From the NCBI GenBank assembly GCA_019634795.1, contig JAHCAR010000002.1:62001-126000 (forward strand): 64,000 nt of DNA, given 5' to 3'. The position numbers were made by a program, and so were the translations under genes. Within the stretch, counting starts at the first letter, position 1. Every line of letters starts with the position of its first letter. Origin of the DNA: Dokdonella sp. (GTDB lineage Bacteria; Pseudomonadota; Gammaproteobacteria; Xanthomonadales; Rhodanobacteraceae). The notes below the pieces were generated by a model. The model was not told where the DNA came from, searched no databases, and saw only the letters and a list, made by a program, of their open reading frames with translations. Positions 27,530 through 40,366 of the stretch are shown here, piece by piece.

Positions 27530-30415
27530 CTATTCCAGAGCGTAGTCGCTGCTGATCGGCGAGACCAGCGCGAGCTCGACCAGGGCGGCCTGTTCGGCCA
27601 GATGCCGGCCGAGGTGGCCGCAGGCCGGCGCCGGCGAACGCGGCCGACCAGCATAGGCAACCGTGTGCCTGTCCGCGACCACGGCCTGGAAATGGTGCTT
27701 GATCTGATACCAGGCACCCTGGTTCATCGGTTCTTCCTGGCACCAGATGACTTCCTTGGCGGCCGGGTACTTGTCGAGCTCGGCCTTGACCTCGGTGCGC
27801 GGGAACGGATACAGCTGCTCGACGCGCAGGATCGCGACGTCGCTGATTTCGCGCTTGGCCGCTTCCTCGACGAGGTCGTAGTAGACCTTGCCGGCGCAGA
27901 ACACCACGCGCTTGACCTTCTTCGCGTTCTTCGCGGTCAGGTCGGGAATGACGAGGTGGAACTTGCCATTGACCAGGTCGTCGAGCGACGACACCGCCAT
28001 CTTGTGGCGCAGCAGCGACTTCGGCGTCATCACGATCAGCGGCTTGCGTGCCGCGCGCAGCATCTGCCGGCGCATCATGTGGAACATCTGCGCCGGCGTG
28101 GTCGGCACGCAGACCTGCATGTTCTCGACCGCGCACAACTGCAGGTAACGCTCGAGGCGGGCCGAGGAGTGCTCGGGACCCTGGCCCTCGTAGCCGTGCG
28201 GGAGCAGCAGCACGATGCCGCAGAGGCGCCCCCACTTCGCTTCGCCCGAGGAAATGAACTGGTCGATGACGACCTGGGCGCCGTTGGCGAAGTCGCCGAA
28301 CTGCGCTTCCCAGATCACCAGCGTGTTCGGCTTGGCCGTGGCGTAGCCGTACTCGAAGGCCATCACCGCCTCCTCGCTGAGCAGCGAGTCGATCACCTCG
28401 ACGCTGGCGTCGGCGCGGATGGTCTTCAGCGGCACGTGGTGCGAGCCGCTCTTCTGGTCGTGCATGACCGCATGGCGGTGGAAGAAGGTGCCGCGTCCGG
28501 CGTCCTGGCCGACCAGGCGCAGGTTGTAGCCGTCGGCGATCAGGCTTCCGTAGGCGAGATTCTCGGCGAAGCCCCAGTCGATCTCCTGCTTGCCGGCGGC
28601 CATCTTGTCGCGGTCGGCATAGATCTTGGCGACCCGCGAATGCAGGGTGATGCCGGGCGGGACGCGCAGCAGTTCGGCGTTGACTGCGCTCATCGACTTC
28701 TTGCTGATGCCGGTCTCGACCACTTCGAAGATATCGTTGGCCAGGTGCTTGGACCAGTCGACGCCGTGCGGATCATGGTAATCGGCATCCACGCCCGGAA
28801 TCGGCGCGCCGGCCTCGAGCAGCTTGCGGTAGTCGTCGACCATGGCCGTAGCATCGTCGGCGCCGAGCACGCCCTCGGCGACCAGTTTCTCGCTGTAGAG
28901 CTCGCGCAGTGGCTTGCGCGCACGAATCACCTGGTACATCAGCGGCTGGGTCGCGGCCGGTTCGTCGGCTTCGTTGTGGCCGTGGCGGCGGTAGCAGACC
29001 AGGTCGATGACGACGTCGCGCTTGAACTTCTGGCGGTAGTCGAAGGCCAGCCGCGAAACGAACAGGACCGCTTCCGGATCGTCACCGTTCACATGGAAGA
29101 CCGGCGCATTGACCATCTTCGCCACGTCGGTGCAATAGAGTGTGGAACGCGCATCGTGCGGATTCGAGATCGTGAAGCCGACCTGGTTGTTGACGACGAT
29201 ATGCACCGTGCCGCCGACGCAGAAGCCATTGGCCTGGGACATGTTGAAAAGTTCCATGACCACGCCCTGGCCGGCGAAGGCGGCGTCGCCGTGGATCAGC
29301 ACCGGCACGACATGCTCGCGCTCGCTGTCGGCGCGATGGGTTTGGCGCGCGCGCACCGAACCGGCCACGACCGGGTCGACGATCTCGAGGTGCGAGGGGT
29401 TGAAGGCCAGGGCCACGTGCACGGTGCGGCCCGGGGTGCGCACGTTGGCGCTGAAGCCCATGTGGTACTTGACGTCGCCGGAATGGGCCGGATCCTCGGA
29501 GTGCTCGAAGCGGCCCTCGAACTCGTCGAACAGTTTCGACGGCGGCTTGCCGAGGATGTTGACGAGGACGTTGAGGCGGCCGCGATGGGCCATGCCGATG
29601 ACCATGTCCTTGAGGCCGGCACTGCCGCCCCGGCGCAGCATTTCGTCGAGCATCGGGATCAGGCTGTCGCCACCTTCGAGGGCGAAGCGCTTCTGGCCGA
29701 CGTACTTCGTATGCAGGTAGCGCTCGAGGCCATCGGCCTGGGTAAGCTTGCCGAGCAGATGCTTTTTCTCGTCAACGCTGAGGCCGAAGCGGCCGCCGGC
29801 GCGCTCCATCTTCTCGTGCATCCACTGGCGCTGGCTGGCATCGGAGATGTGCATGAACTCGACGCCGATCGTGCTCGCATAGGTGGCCTTGAGCAGGGCG
29901 ATCAGGTCGCGCAGCTTGAGCCGCTGCGGACCCGAGAGCGAGCCGGTGTTGAATTCGGTGTCGAGGTCGGCGTTCGAGAGGCCGTGGAAGGCGAGTTCTA
30001 GATCGGGCGCGGCCGGTCGCGGCAACAGGCCGAGTGCTTCGAGCTCTTCCTTGCCGTAGGTGTTGGCCAGGTCGAGCGGATCGAGGTTGGCGGCGAGATG
30101 GCCACGCGAGCGATAGGCGGTGACCAGCTTGAGCACGCCGGCCTGCTTCTGCGCCTCGACGTTGTCGACGGCCGAGGACGCGCTGCGCCTGTTCGGGCCG
30201 CTGCGCTGGGCCGCCTCGATGCGGGCGATCACCCCGGAATGGGCGACCTCGCCGTTGGCGCGTCCCTTCAGCGAGCTGAAGTAGGTGTTCCAGGAAGGCG
30301 CGACCGTGCGGGGATCATCGAGCCAGCGCTCATAGAGCTCCTCGATGAAGGCTGCGTTGCCGCCAGACAGGGCTGACGTGGTCCGGAACTGCTCAAGTAG
30401 GGTCGAAGAAGTCAC
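27530..30415 (-). CDS. sucA: 2-oxoglutarate dehydrogenase E1 component
   Basis: 961 residues, normal for SucA. The N-terminal segment (FIEELYERWLDDPRTVAPSW) contacts other subunits. The thiamine-diphosphate site includes VIGMAHRGRLNVL and HGDAAFAGQGVVMELF, and the metal-binding GDDPEAVL with its downstream partner. The C-terminus includes EPMNQGAWYQIKHHF and the YAGRPRSPAPACGH loop typical of SucA. It decarboxylates 2-oxoglutarate and transfers succinyl to the SucB lipoyl group. Confidence 0.97.
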   Translation of the reverse strand: MTSSTLLEQFRTTSALSGGNAAFIEELYERWLDDPRTVAPSWNTYFSSLKGRANGEVAHSGVIARIEAAQRSGPNRRSASSAVDNVEAQKQAGVLKLVTAYRSRGHLAANLDPLDLANTYGKEELEALGLLPRPAAPDLELAFHGLSNADLDTEFNTGSLSGPQRLKLRDLIALLKATYASTIGVEFMHISDASQRQWMHEKMERAGGRFGLSVDEKKHLLGKLTQADGLERYLHTKYVGQKRFALEGGDSLIPMLDEMLRRGGSAGLKDMVIGMAHRGRLNVLVNILGKPPSKLFDEFEGRFEHSEDPAHSGDVKYHMGFSANVRTPGRTVHVALAFNPSHLEIVDPVVAGSVRARQTHRADSEREHVVPVLIHGDAAFAGQGVVMELFNMSQANGFCVGGTVHIVVNNQVGFTISNPHDARSTLYCTDVAKMVNAPVFHVNGDDPEAVLFVSRLAFDYRQKFKRDVVIDLVCYRRHGHNEADEPAATQPLMYQVIRARKPLRELYSEKLVAEGVLGADDATAMVDDYRKLLEAGAPIPGVDADYHDPHGVDWSKHLANDIFEVVETGISKKSMSAVNAELLRVPPGITLHSRVAKIYADRDKMAAGKQEIDWGFAENLAYGSLIADGYNLRLVGQDAGRGTFFHRHAVMHDQKSGSHHVPLKTIRADASVEVIDSLLSEEAVMAFEYGYATAKPNTLVIWEAQFGDFANGAQVVIDQFISSGEAKWGRLCGIVLLLPHGYEGQGPEHSSARLERYLQLCAVENMQVCVPTTPAQMFHMMRRQMLRAARKPLIVMTPKSLLRHKMAVSSLDDLVNGKFHLVIPDLTAKNAKKVKRVVFCAGKVYYDLVEEAAKREISDVAILRVEQLYPFPRTEVKAELDKYPAAKEVIWCQEEPMNQGAWYQIKHHFQAVVADRHTVAYAGRPRSPAPACGHLGRHLAEQAALVELALVSPISSDYALE

Positions 30416-30805
30416 GCGGGCTCCGTGAAGGCGGGGAGGGCCGGATTGGGTTTCCAGGAGCCTGTCGCACTTTGCTCGGTCGGGCTGCGAATCCGTCTGT
30501 GTGGTTCATGTTTCTGCCGCTTTTTGACCCGTAGCCCCACCATGGGCCTGCAAATCGTCAAAAATCTGCCCTCACACAGCCGAATTCTCGCCTCGACCAG
30601 GAAAGTCCAACAGACACCTGGGCGCTGGGCTTGATGCGCGTTCGGACGAAATCTCGGCGGGCCCGCGCACAACCTCAGGATTATAGCCAACGACGCCGGC
30701 GATTGCTGCATTGCGGCAGGGTTTGCCGGGGATTTCCGGTCGCTGGTTCAGCTGATGGACATGCCGCGGACCGGGCCACCGCCGGGACCTGGCCCGGATC
30801 GCCGC
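30416..30805 (-). promoter_or_regulatory. sucA upstream region, candidate -10 box
   Basis: This 390-bp gap holds no convincing gene. On the minus strand a perfect TATAAT (plus-strand ATTATA at 30680-30685) lies within GGCTATAATCC, about 265 bp before the sucA start, with no good -35. If used, it would give a long 5' leader. Nothing repeat-like is seen here. Confidence 0.35.
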
Positions 30806-31759
30806 TCAGATCTCGAGGCGACGCATCTCGCTGCAGTCCTCGCTGCGTTCCCAGACCGCATTGAAGGCGTCGTGCAACTGGGCCCTGCGTCCGGGGCCGT
30901 AGGTGCTGCCCTCGCCATCGAAGCGGCTGGCCAGCGGTCGCTCGAACCAGGCGCCGCGATCGCTGATCAGGTAGCTGCCAGCGTACTGGCGATCGACCTC
31001 CTCGACCGGCGTGCGGAAGGCGAAGATGCTGGTCAGGCGTTGCGACAGGGCAACCAGGCGATGGCCGTCGGCGCGGGCGCGGACCGGTTCGAGCACGAGG
31101 ATGCGGATGCGCATCTGCGCCTCGCCAATGGCGACCCGCCGGAAGGCGTCGAGCAGCTCGGCATGTTCGAACAGATCGGGATCGAGGTCGCGCGTGAACA
31201 GACACAGTTCGCGGCGCGCGGTGGCCATCACCGCGAGCATGGCCGCCCGCGCGGTTTCCCGGTCGCTGCTCGCCAGCGCGATGGCTTCGATGCTGGCGAG
31301 CGGTGCGGATGGACGCCGCTCGTCGGGCTCGAGATCGATGCGCATGTGCCGATGGGCGATGCCGCATTCGTCGAATTCCTCGCCGTAGGCGACGAACCCG
31401 GCGCGTTCGTAGAAAGCCAGGGCGTGGCTCTGGGCATGGATTTCGATGCGCTCGAAGTGGCGCGCCCGGGCCAGTTCGAGGAGCACGCGCAGCAGCGCTT
31501 CGCCGACGCCCTTGCCGCGCCATTCGCGCAGCACCGCCATGCGCCCGATGGTGCCCTTGGGGGTCAGCCGGCCGGTCCCGATCGGGTTTCCCGAGGCGTC
31601 GCGCGCCAGTACATGCTGGGATTGCGGATCATAGGCGTCCCACTCCTCGTCTTCGGGCACCTGCTGCTCGAGGACGAAAACCTCGGTGCGCACGGCGCGC
31701 AATTCGGCCATGTCGGCAGGCCAGGTGGCCGGTTCCACGGTGAATTCGGCGTTGATCAT
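30806..31759 (-). CDS. GNAT acetyltransferase fused to an uncharacterised C-terminal domain
   Basis: About 317 residues from the ATG at 31759. An N-terminal GNAT domain (1-140) has the acetyl-CoA loop MAVLREWRGKGVGEALL, VLEQQVPEDEEWDAYDP and HAQSHALAFYERAGF, as in ElaA-like/YjdJ-like acetyltransferases. Residues about 165-317 form a second domain beginning SDRETARAAMLAVMATARRE, with LCLFTRDLDPDLFEHAELLDAF (cited in part) and YLISDRGAWFERPLASRFDG, matching the DUF7931-type pattern. The ATG overlaps the roxA stop (ATGA). The substrate is unknown. Confidence 0.8.
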   Translation of the reverse strand: MINAEFTVEPATWPADMAELRAVRTEVFVLEQQVPEDEEWDAYDPQSQHVLARDASGNPIGTGRLTPKGTIGRMAVLREWRGKGVGEALLRVLLELARARHFERIEIHAQSHALAFYERAGFVAYGEEFDECGIAHRHMRIDLEPDERRPSAPLASIEAIALASSDRETARAAMLAVMATARRELCLFTRDLDPDLFEHAELLDAFRRVAIGEAQMRIRILVLEPVRARADGHRLVALSQRLTSIFAFRTPVEEVDRQYAGSYLISDRGAWFERPLASRFDGEGSTYGPGRRAQLHDAFNAVWERSEDCSEMRRLEI

Positions 31760-32934
31760 CGCTTGCTCCGGATGCGTCCGAGGGCCAGGTGGCCGGCGTT
31801 GAGCAGGGCCAGCAGCAGGTCGAGCGTCGGCGTTTCGAGGGTGCCAAGTTCCGCCACGGTCAGCGGATCGCGCCGGCACAGCCGCTCGGCCAGCCGGCGC
31901 GTGCAGTGGAAGCTTTCACCAGCCACGTACAGCGTAGCGCCGCTGCGCGCCTTCGACCATGCGAACCGCGACCATGGATTCGCCTGCAGGCTCTCACCTG
32001 CCTTGAACCTGCGGGTGAACTCGGCCGCACTCAAGGCCCGGGCCGGCGGCAGCGCCTCGTGGGCGGCGCGGTAGCGCGTGATGAAGGCGCCGAACCAACC
32101 ACGCAGCAGGGACGCATCGACCGCCAACGAATCCCGCAACGTCGATTCGATCTTCTCGAGGGCCTTGTCGTCGATTTCCCCGGTCTTCTTCGCCGGCGCA
32201 ATGCCCGGATCGGCATAACGCACCGACTCGCCGAGTCGCTCGGCCACGAAGCCGGCGAAGTCGGCGACCATTTCGCCGACCGACGGCGCGCGCATGCCGA
32301 TCGAAAAGGTCAGGCACTCGCCTTCGGCGACACCGTGGTGCGGAACGCCGGGTGGCAGATAGAGCATGTCGCCGGGCTCGAGCAGCCATTCGTGCGTGGG
32401 CCGGAATTCGCGCAGCAGCCTCAGTTCGACGTCGTCGCGAAACGCGGTCGGGGCGGCGCGATCGGTGCTGATCTGCCATCGACGCCGGCCCTGGCCCTGG
32501 AGCAGGAACACGTCGTACTGGTCGACATGGGCGCCGACCGAGCCGCCGTCCTCGGCGTAGCTGACCATGACATCGTCGATGCGCCAGCTCGGCAGGAAAT
32601 CGAAGGGCTCGAGCAGGGCCGCGACGTCGGCATCCCATTTGTCGACATCCTGCACGAGCAGGGTCCAGTGCGAGCGCGGCAGGCTCGCGAAGTCGGCTTC
32701 CTCGAACGGGCCTGTACGCACCGTCCAGTGGTCGCTGCGCGGATCATGGACGACGAGCCGCGACAACGCGAATTCCTCGCAGGCGAGTCCGCCGAGATCG
32801 TCGCCTGTCAGAGGGCTCTCGAAATCCGCGAAAGCACGGCGGATCAGCAGCGGCCGCTGCTGCCAGAAGTCGCGCAGGAAGGCCTGCGGCGACATGCCGA
32901 GCGGCGATCGGGCGCTCGCGGTGACTTCGATCAC
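31756..32934 (-). CDS. roxA: RoxA-type ribosomal protein arginine hydroxylase (JmjC/cupin)
   Basis: About 392 residues from a GTG at 32934 that overlaps the stop of the upstream metallo-beta-lactamase gene. The JmjC-like cupin has the iron ligands His136 and Asp138 (GAHVDQYDVF) and the distal His in PPGVPHHGVAEG. FLRDFWQQRPLLIRRAF is the family N-terminal signature. E. coli RoxA (YcfD) hydroxylates an arginine of ribosomal protein L16 (uL16) using O2, Fe(II) and 2-oxoglutarate. A winged-helix-like C-terminal domain follows. Confidence 0.9.
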   Translation of the reverse strand: MIEVTASARSPLGMSPQAFLRDFWQQRPLLIRRAFADFESPLTGDDLGGLACEEFALSRLVVHDPRSDHWTVRTGPFEEADFASLPRSHWTLLVQDVDKWDADVAALLEPFDFLPSWRIDDVMVSYAEDGGSVGAHVDQYDVFLLQGQGRRRWQISTDRAAPTAFRDDVELRLLREFRPTHEWLLEPGDMLYLPPGVPHHGVAEGECLTFSIGMRAPSVGEMVADFAGFVAERLGESVRYADPGIAPAKKTGEIDDKALEKIESTLRDSLAVDASLLRGWFGAFITRYRAAHEALPPARALSAAEFTRRFKAGESLQANPWSRFAWSKARSGATLYVAGESFHCTRRLAERLCRRDPLTVAELGTLETPTLDLLLALLNAGHLALGRIRSKR

Positions 32935-33821
32935 GGCGTGGCCTGCCCGCGCTCCCTGGCCAGGCGCGCGCCGAGACGCGTCGCCGCCGATTCGGCGTAG
33001 CGCTTGCACGCGCCGGCATCGACCAGTGCTTCGGTTGCCGACGGGCCGATGCGCGCGAGCAGGCCGCTCGCGCCCGGGTGCGGCGTCATGAGGATGTCGC
33101 AGGGCAGGCCGGCGACCGTCTCGAACGCCGCCCGGAATGCGGCGACGACATCGTCGTGATCGCTGAATCGGTAGCTGTCGCGTGATACCGCGGTCAGGCT
33201 GTCGGCATAGACGAGCGTGTGACAGGTTTCGCCTTCGCAGGCGTTCCAGGTCCAGCTCGTCGAGCCGGCCGTGTGGCCCGCGGTGGCGTGCGCGGTCAAG
33301 CGCAGGTCACCGAGCGTCACCGATTCGCCGTCGGCGATGCGGCGCACGTGCGCAACCGCCGGAAAGCCTTCGAGAATGCCCGATTGCGGATCGGTCTCGT
33401 CGTTGCTGCCGCGCTCGAGCGCCGTCGCGGCCGGCTCGCGCGCGACCACCGTCGCGCCGGTATCGTGCTGCAGACGCGCGAGTCCGCCGATGTGATCGTA
33501 GTGTTCGTGCGAATTGACGAGGTAGCGGATGTCGGCGAGGCGAAATCCGAGTGCACGGATGTTCGCCTCGATCGCCGGTGCGGCGGCATCCGTCGCCGCG
33601 TCGATCAGGATGTGTCCCTTCGGCGAGGTGACGAGGATCGCGCTGATCGTGCAGGTGCCGACGTACCAGGTGTTCGCGAAAATGTGGGCCGGGCGGGTCG
33701 GTTCGCTCCAGCCGGCATCGGCCGGGCACGGTCCCGGTGTCGCGGTCGGCGCCGAACCGTTGGCGGCGAACAGCGGTGAGACGGCGAACAGAAGGACGAT
33801 CAGCGACAGGCGTGACGGCAC
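32931..33821 (-). CDS. Subclass B3 metallo-beta-lactamase
   Basis: About 296 residues from a GTG at 33821 preceded by GGAG; the open frame extends to 33977, but without a plausible start context. The signal peptide is RLSLIVLLFAVSPLFAANG. Zinc ligands: H105-E-H107-Y-D109-H110 (SHEHYDHIGG), His in ATAGHTAGSTSW and His in MTPHPGAS. The last two contexts and the ACEGETCHTLVYADSL segment are B3-like (L1/FEZ group). It should hydrolyse beta-lactams, including carbapenems, in the periplasm. A related lactonase or other MBL-fold hydrolase is less likely. The stop overlaps the roxA start. Confidence 0.87.
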   Translation of the reverse strand: MPSRLSLIVLLFAVSPLFAANGSAPTATPGPCPADAGWSEPTRPAHIFANTWYVGTCTISAILVTSPKGHILIDAATDAAAPAIEANIRALGFRLADIRYLVNSHEHYDHIGGLARLQHDTGATVVAREPAATALERGSNDETDPQSGILEGFPAVAHVRRIADGESVTLGDLRLTAHATAGHTAGSTSWTWNACEGETCHTLVYADSLTAVSRDSYRFSDHDDVVAAFRAAFETVAGLPCDILMTPHPGASGLLARIGPSATEALVDAGACKRYAESAATRLGARLARERGQATP

Positions 33822-33939
33822 GGGCGGTACTCCATCTCGTTGGCGTGCCCCGGTCGCTTGCCTTGAGCGGACCACGACCGATTGCAGGTGCGGATGGCGA
33901 ACGACATTGACTTGCGTCGCCGCCTTCGCAAGGGTGCGA

Positions 33940-36629
<2,690 letters not shown>

Positions 36630-36846
36630 CGCTCGAGCGAGAGTCTTCGGGCAGCGAAGTCTAGCATTCGATGCCGACCCGCCGGGCCTGCCCGGCCTGC
36701 AAGTGGCCCGCTGGGCGCGACGTTCTGCCGCCCCGCGTCGTCCTTGATCGGTTCGGGCCGGGGCAAACCTGCCCGCACCCCGGGGCGCGGCCGACACCGG
36801 CTATAATCGCCGACCCTTCCTTCCGACCAATTCCCAGGATCCAGCG

Positions 36847-38241
<1,395 letters not shown>

Positions 38242-38414
38242 GCGGTCCAACCGAAGGATTTGAGAGCCTGTTGTCGTTCGTCGGCGCGATTTCGGCGTGA
38301 TTCTTGCTAGAGACCGGGGCGCCAGCGTGGCCTATGGCACATGTCGGATTCCGCCAGACAGCACAGCGTTGCAGAAATGATTTCCCGAAATGGATGGATA
38401 GTGGAGTGATTCAG

Positions 38415-39278
38415 ATGAACAAGCGTTTTCTCCTGTTGTTGGCGTTGCTCGCCAGCAGCGCCTGGGCGCAGCAGAACACCGACATCAGTGCGGAACAGTT
38501 CACCAGCGGCGATGCCAACGCGAAACTGTCGGCCCTCGGCCGCCAGGCGGCCGCATCGGGCAAGCGACTGGTCGTGACCGCACCGCAGCACTGGCACGCG
38601 CAGATCGCGGCAAAGATCCGTGCCGGTGGCAACGCCGATGTCGTACTCAAGGACGGTTTCTATGAAACGGTCCTGGTGCGCATCGAGGACAAGGCGGCGG
38701 AACCGGCCAAGCCGGAACCGAAGCCCGAGCCGCCGGTCAAGGCCGAACCGAAACGCACGCCGCCACCGGCCCGCGCCGAGACCCAGCCGGCCCCGCCGCC
38801 CCCGCCGGCGCCAGCAGTCGAAGCGCCTGCTCCGGCACCTGCTCCGGTTGTCGAGCGTGCGCCGCAGACACCGCCTCCGGCAGCCGCTCCAGTGGCGGAA
38901 CCGCCGCCCGCTCCAGTTGAAACTGCTCCACAGGCCGCCCCGGTTGCCGCGACAGCAGCCAGCGAAGCGCCTGCGGCGACGGTCGACCCGTCAGCGCCGG
39001 TCATGCTTGAGGCAGCGGAGCCGGGCGACACCGATCCGGTCCGGGCGACGCTGGAAAAACGCTACAACGAGGGCAAGCGCATTACCGAGCTGGTCGAGAC
39101 CGGGGCGTTGCGACGAGGCGATCTGATCTACACGGCCAAGGGCGCGGCAGTCGTTGTCCGGCGCGAAGGCAGCCGCCTCCTGCGCTTCTGGCTGGTTGGC
39201 TCGCTCAACCTCAACCAGATCGGCATCAGCAACGAAGGCGTCAACAAGTACAAGGTGTTGAACAGCAAGCTCGACTGA
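38415..39278 (+). CDS. Secreted protein with proline/alanine-rich central linker, unknown function
   Basis: 287 residues. The signal peptide MNKRFLLLLALLASSAWAQ is followed by a small N-terminal domain to about residue 95 (SGKRLVVTAPQHWHAQIAAKIRAGG, cited in part). A Pro/Ala/Glu/Lys linker (about 96-205, runs such as APAPAPAP and PPPPPAP) leads to a C-terminal domain of about 80 residues (DPVRATLEKRYNEGKRITEL). The linker resembles TonB-like periplasm-spanning segments, though no transmembrane anchor or TonB C-domain is evident. It is followed by a strong terminator. Confidence 0.75.
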   Translation: MNKRFLLLLALLASSAWAQQNTDISAEQFTSGDANAKLSALGRQAAASGKRLVVTAPQHWHAQIAAKIRAGGNADVVLKDGFYETVLVRIEDKAAEPAKPEPKPEPPVKAEPKRTPPPARAETQPAPPPPPAPAVEAPAPAPAPVVERAPQTPPPAAAPVAEPPPAPVETAPQAAPVAATAASEAPAATVDPSAPVMLEAAEPGDTDPVRATLEKRYNEGKRITELVETGALRRGDLIYTAKGAAVVVRREGSRLLRFWLVGSLNLNQIGISNEGVNKYKVLNSKLD

Positions 39279-39350
39279 TTGCCGGTTCGGGCGATGCGCT
39301 CGCCCGGATCAGAGCCTGTTCGGTCTACTGACCGAACCGTGGAACGCGAA

Positions 39351-39385
39351 GGGCCCGGCGCTGTCTCCAGCGCCGGGCCCTTTTG
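39351..39385 (+). terminator. Strong rho-independent terminator
   Basis: Stem GGGCCCGGCGCTG (39351-39363), loop TCTC, complementary arm CAGCGCCGGGCCC ending at 39380, then TTTT. It ends transcription of the proline-rich protein gene just before the convergent ABC permease gene. Confidence 0.9.
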
Positions 39386-39394
39386 TCATGCGGA

Positions 39395-40366
39395 TCAGTT
39401 GGAAGTTTCGATGCGCGAGCGGCGCAGCCAGATTGCCGCGACGATCAATGCCGTGCCGACAACGGCGCCGACCCAGACGCCCGGCGTGGCCAGCAATCCG
39501 TAGACATGGGACGGGCTGAAGACTTCGAGCATGTCGTCACCGCGGAAGGTATTGCGGGTGAAGCGGAACCTCTCGCCGCCGTCCTCGAGCCACCAGCCCG
39601 GCATGATGCCGAACAGCAGGCGCGAGATGACATCCTTGTAGAGGAATTCCTTGCTCAGGTGCGGCAGGCCCATCAGGCCGATCCAGCTGTTGGCGATGAA
39701 GGCGAACAGCGGGACCAGCACCGCCCACAGGAACGGCTTGCTGCGTGCATAGGCCGACCAGAACAAGAGCCAGCCGACGGTCGGCAGGGCCACCAGCGCA
39801 TCGACCGGCAGCGTCAGCAGGAATCGCCAGAACAGGCCAAGCGTGTGCGAGGCGCCGATCGCGGGCAGCGGATTGATGCCGTGCAGCAAGGCCCAGATGC
39901 CGACGATGACCAGCAGCACGATGTAGGCAACGGTGGCGATGGCCATCGAAATCAGCGGAGCCAGCAAGACCGCGGCGGCCACCTTCGAGAGCACCGTCGA
40001 GGTATCGGAAACCGGCAGCGACTTCCAGAACAGCACGCTGCGGTCGCGGCGGTCGTCGTACAGCGCGCCGAGCAGGTAAAAGAACACGACGAAGAAGAAG
40101 ACCACGCAGAGCAGGCCCGCCAGCGCGACATAGGCGACATCGAGGCCGGTACCGGCATGGACGAAATCGCCGCTGCTCATGCGTTCGGAAATCTCGCGCC
40201 ACGGAATGCCGCCGTTGACCTGGATGCGTGAAGCCGCGCTTTCGGCGACGACGATGCCGAGCAGGGTCAGCAGCAGCATCACCCCGCTGACCCAGATGGG
40301 CGCCCAGTAGAAGCCACCCTTGTGCTCCCAGTACTCGCGTTTGACCAGCCATCCAAACGTGTTCAT
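39395..40366 (-). CDS. ABC-2 type transporter permease
   Basis: 323 residues with about six hydrophobic helices. It starts MNTFGWLVKREYWEHKGGF, a typical ABC-2 permease N-terminus, then ISVM-type helices and FFYLLGALYDDRRDRSVLFWKSLPVSD (cited in part), the cytoplasmic coupling loop common to YtrC/YtrD-like permeases. It overlaps the ATPase gene by four bases. With the ATPase and GntR regulator it forms a Ytr-like exporter. The cargo is unknown; related systems respond to cell-envelope antibiotics. Confidence 0.86.
   Translation of the reverse strand: MNTFGWLVKREYWEHKGGFYWAPIWVSGVMLLLTLLGIVVAESAASRIQVNGGIPWREISERMSSGDFVHAGTGLDVAYVALAGLLCVVFFFVVFFYLLGALYDDRRDRSVLFWKSLPVSDTSTVLSKVAAAVLLAPLISMAIATVAYIVLLVIVGIWALLHGINPLPAIGASHTLGLFWRFLLTLPVDALVALPTVGWLLFWSAYARSKPFLWAVLVPLFAFIANSWIGLMGLPHLSKEFLYKDVISRLLFGIMPGWWLEDGGERFRFTRNTFRGDDMLEVFSPSHVYGLLATPGVWVGAVVGTALIVAAIWLRRSRIETSN

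Noticed and set aside
27602-30001. 800-codon plus-strand frame opposite sucA
   Set aside because: Shadow of sucA; no recognisable domain or ribosome-binding site.
30412-30711. Minus-strand small frame upstream of sucA
   Set aside because: No motif, overlaps the sucA start, and has no convincing start site; more likely leader sequence.
36630-36797. N-terminal extension of the CBS protein
   Set aside because: The extension is Arg/Gly/Pro-rich shadow sequence overlapping the fumC promoter region; the family starts with the first hydrophobic helix at the ATG at 36629.
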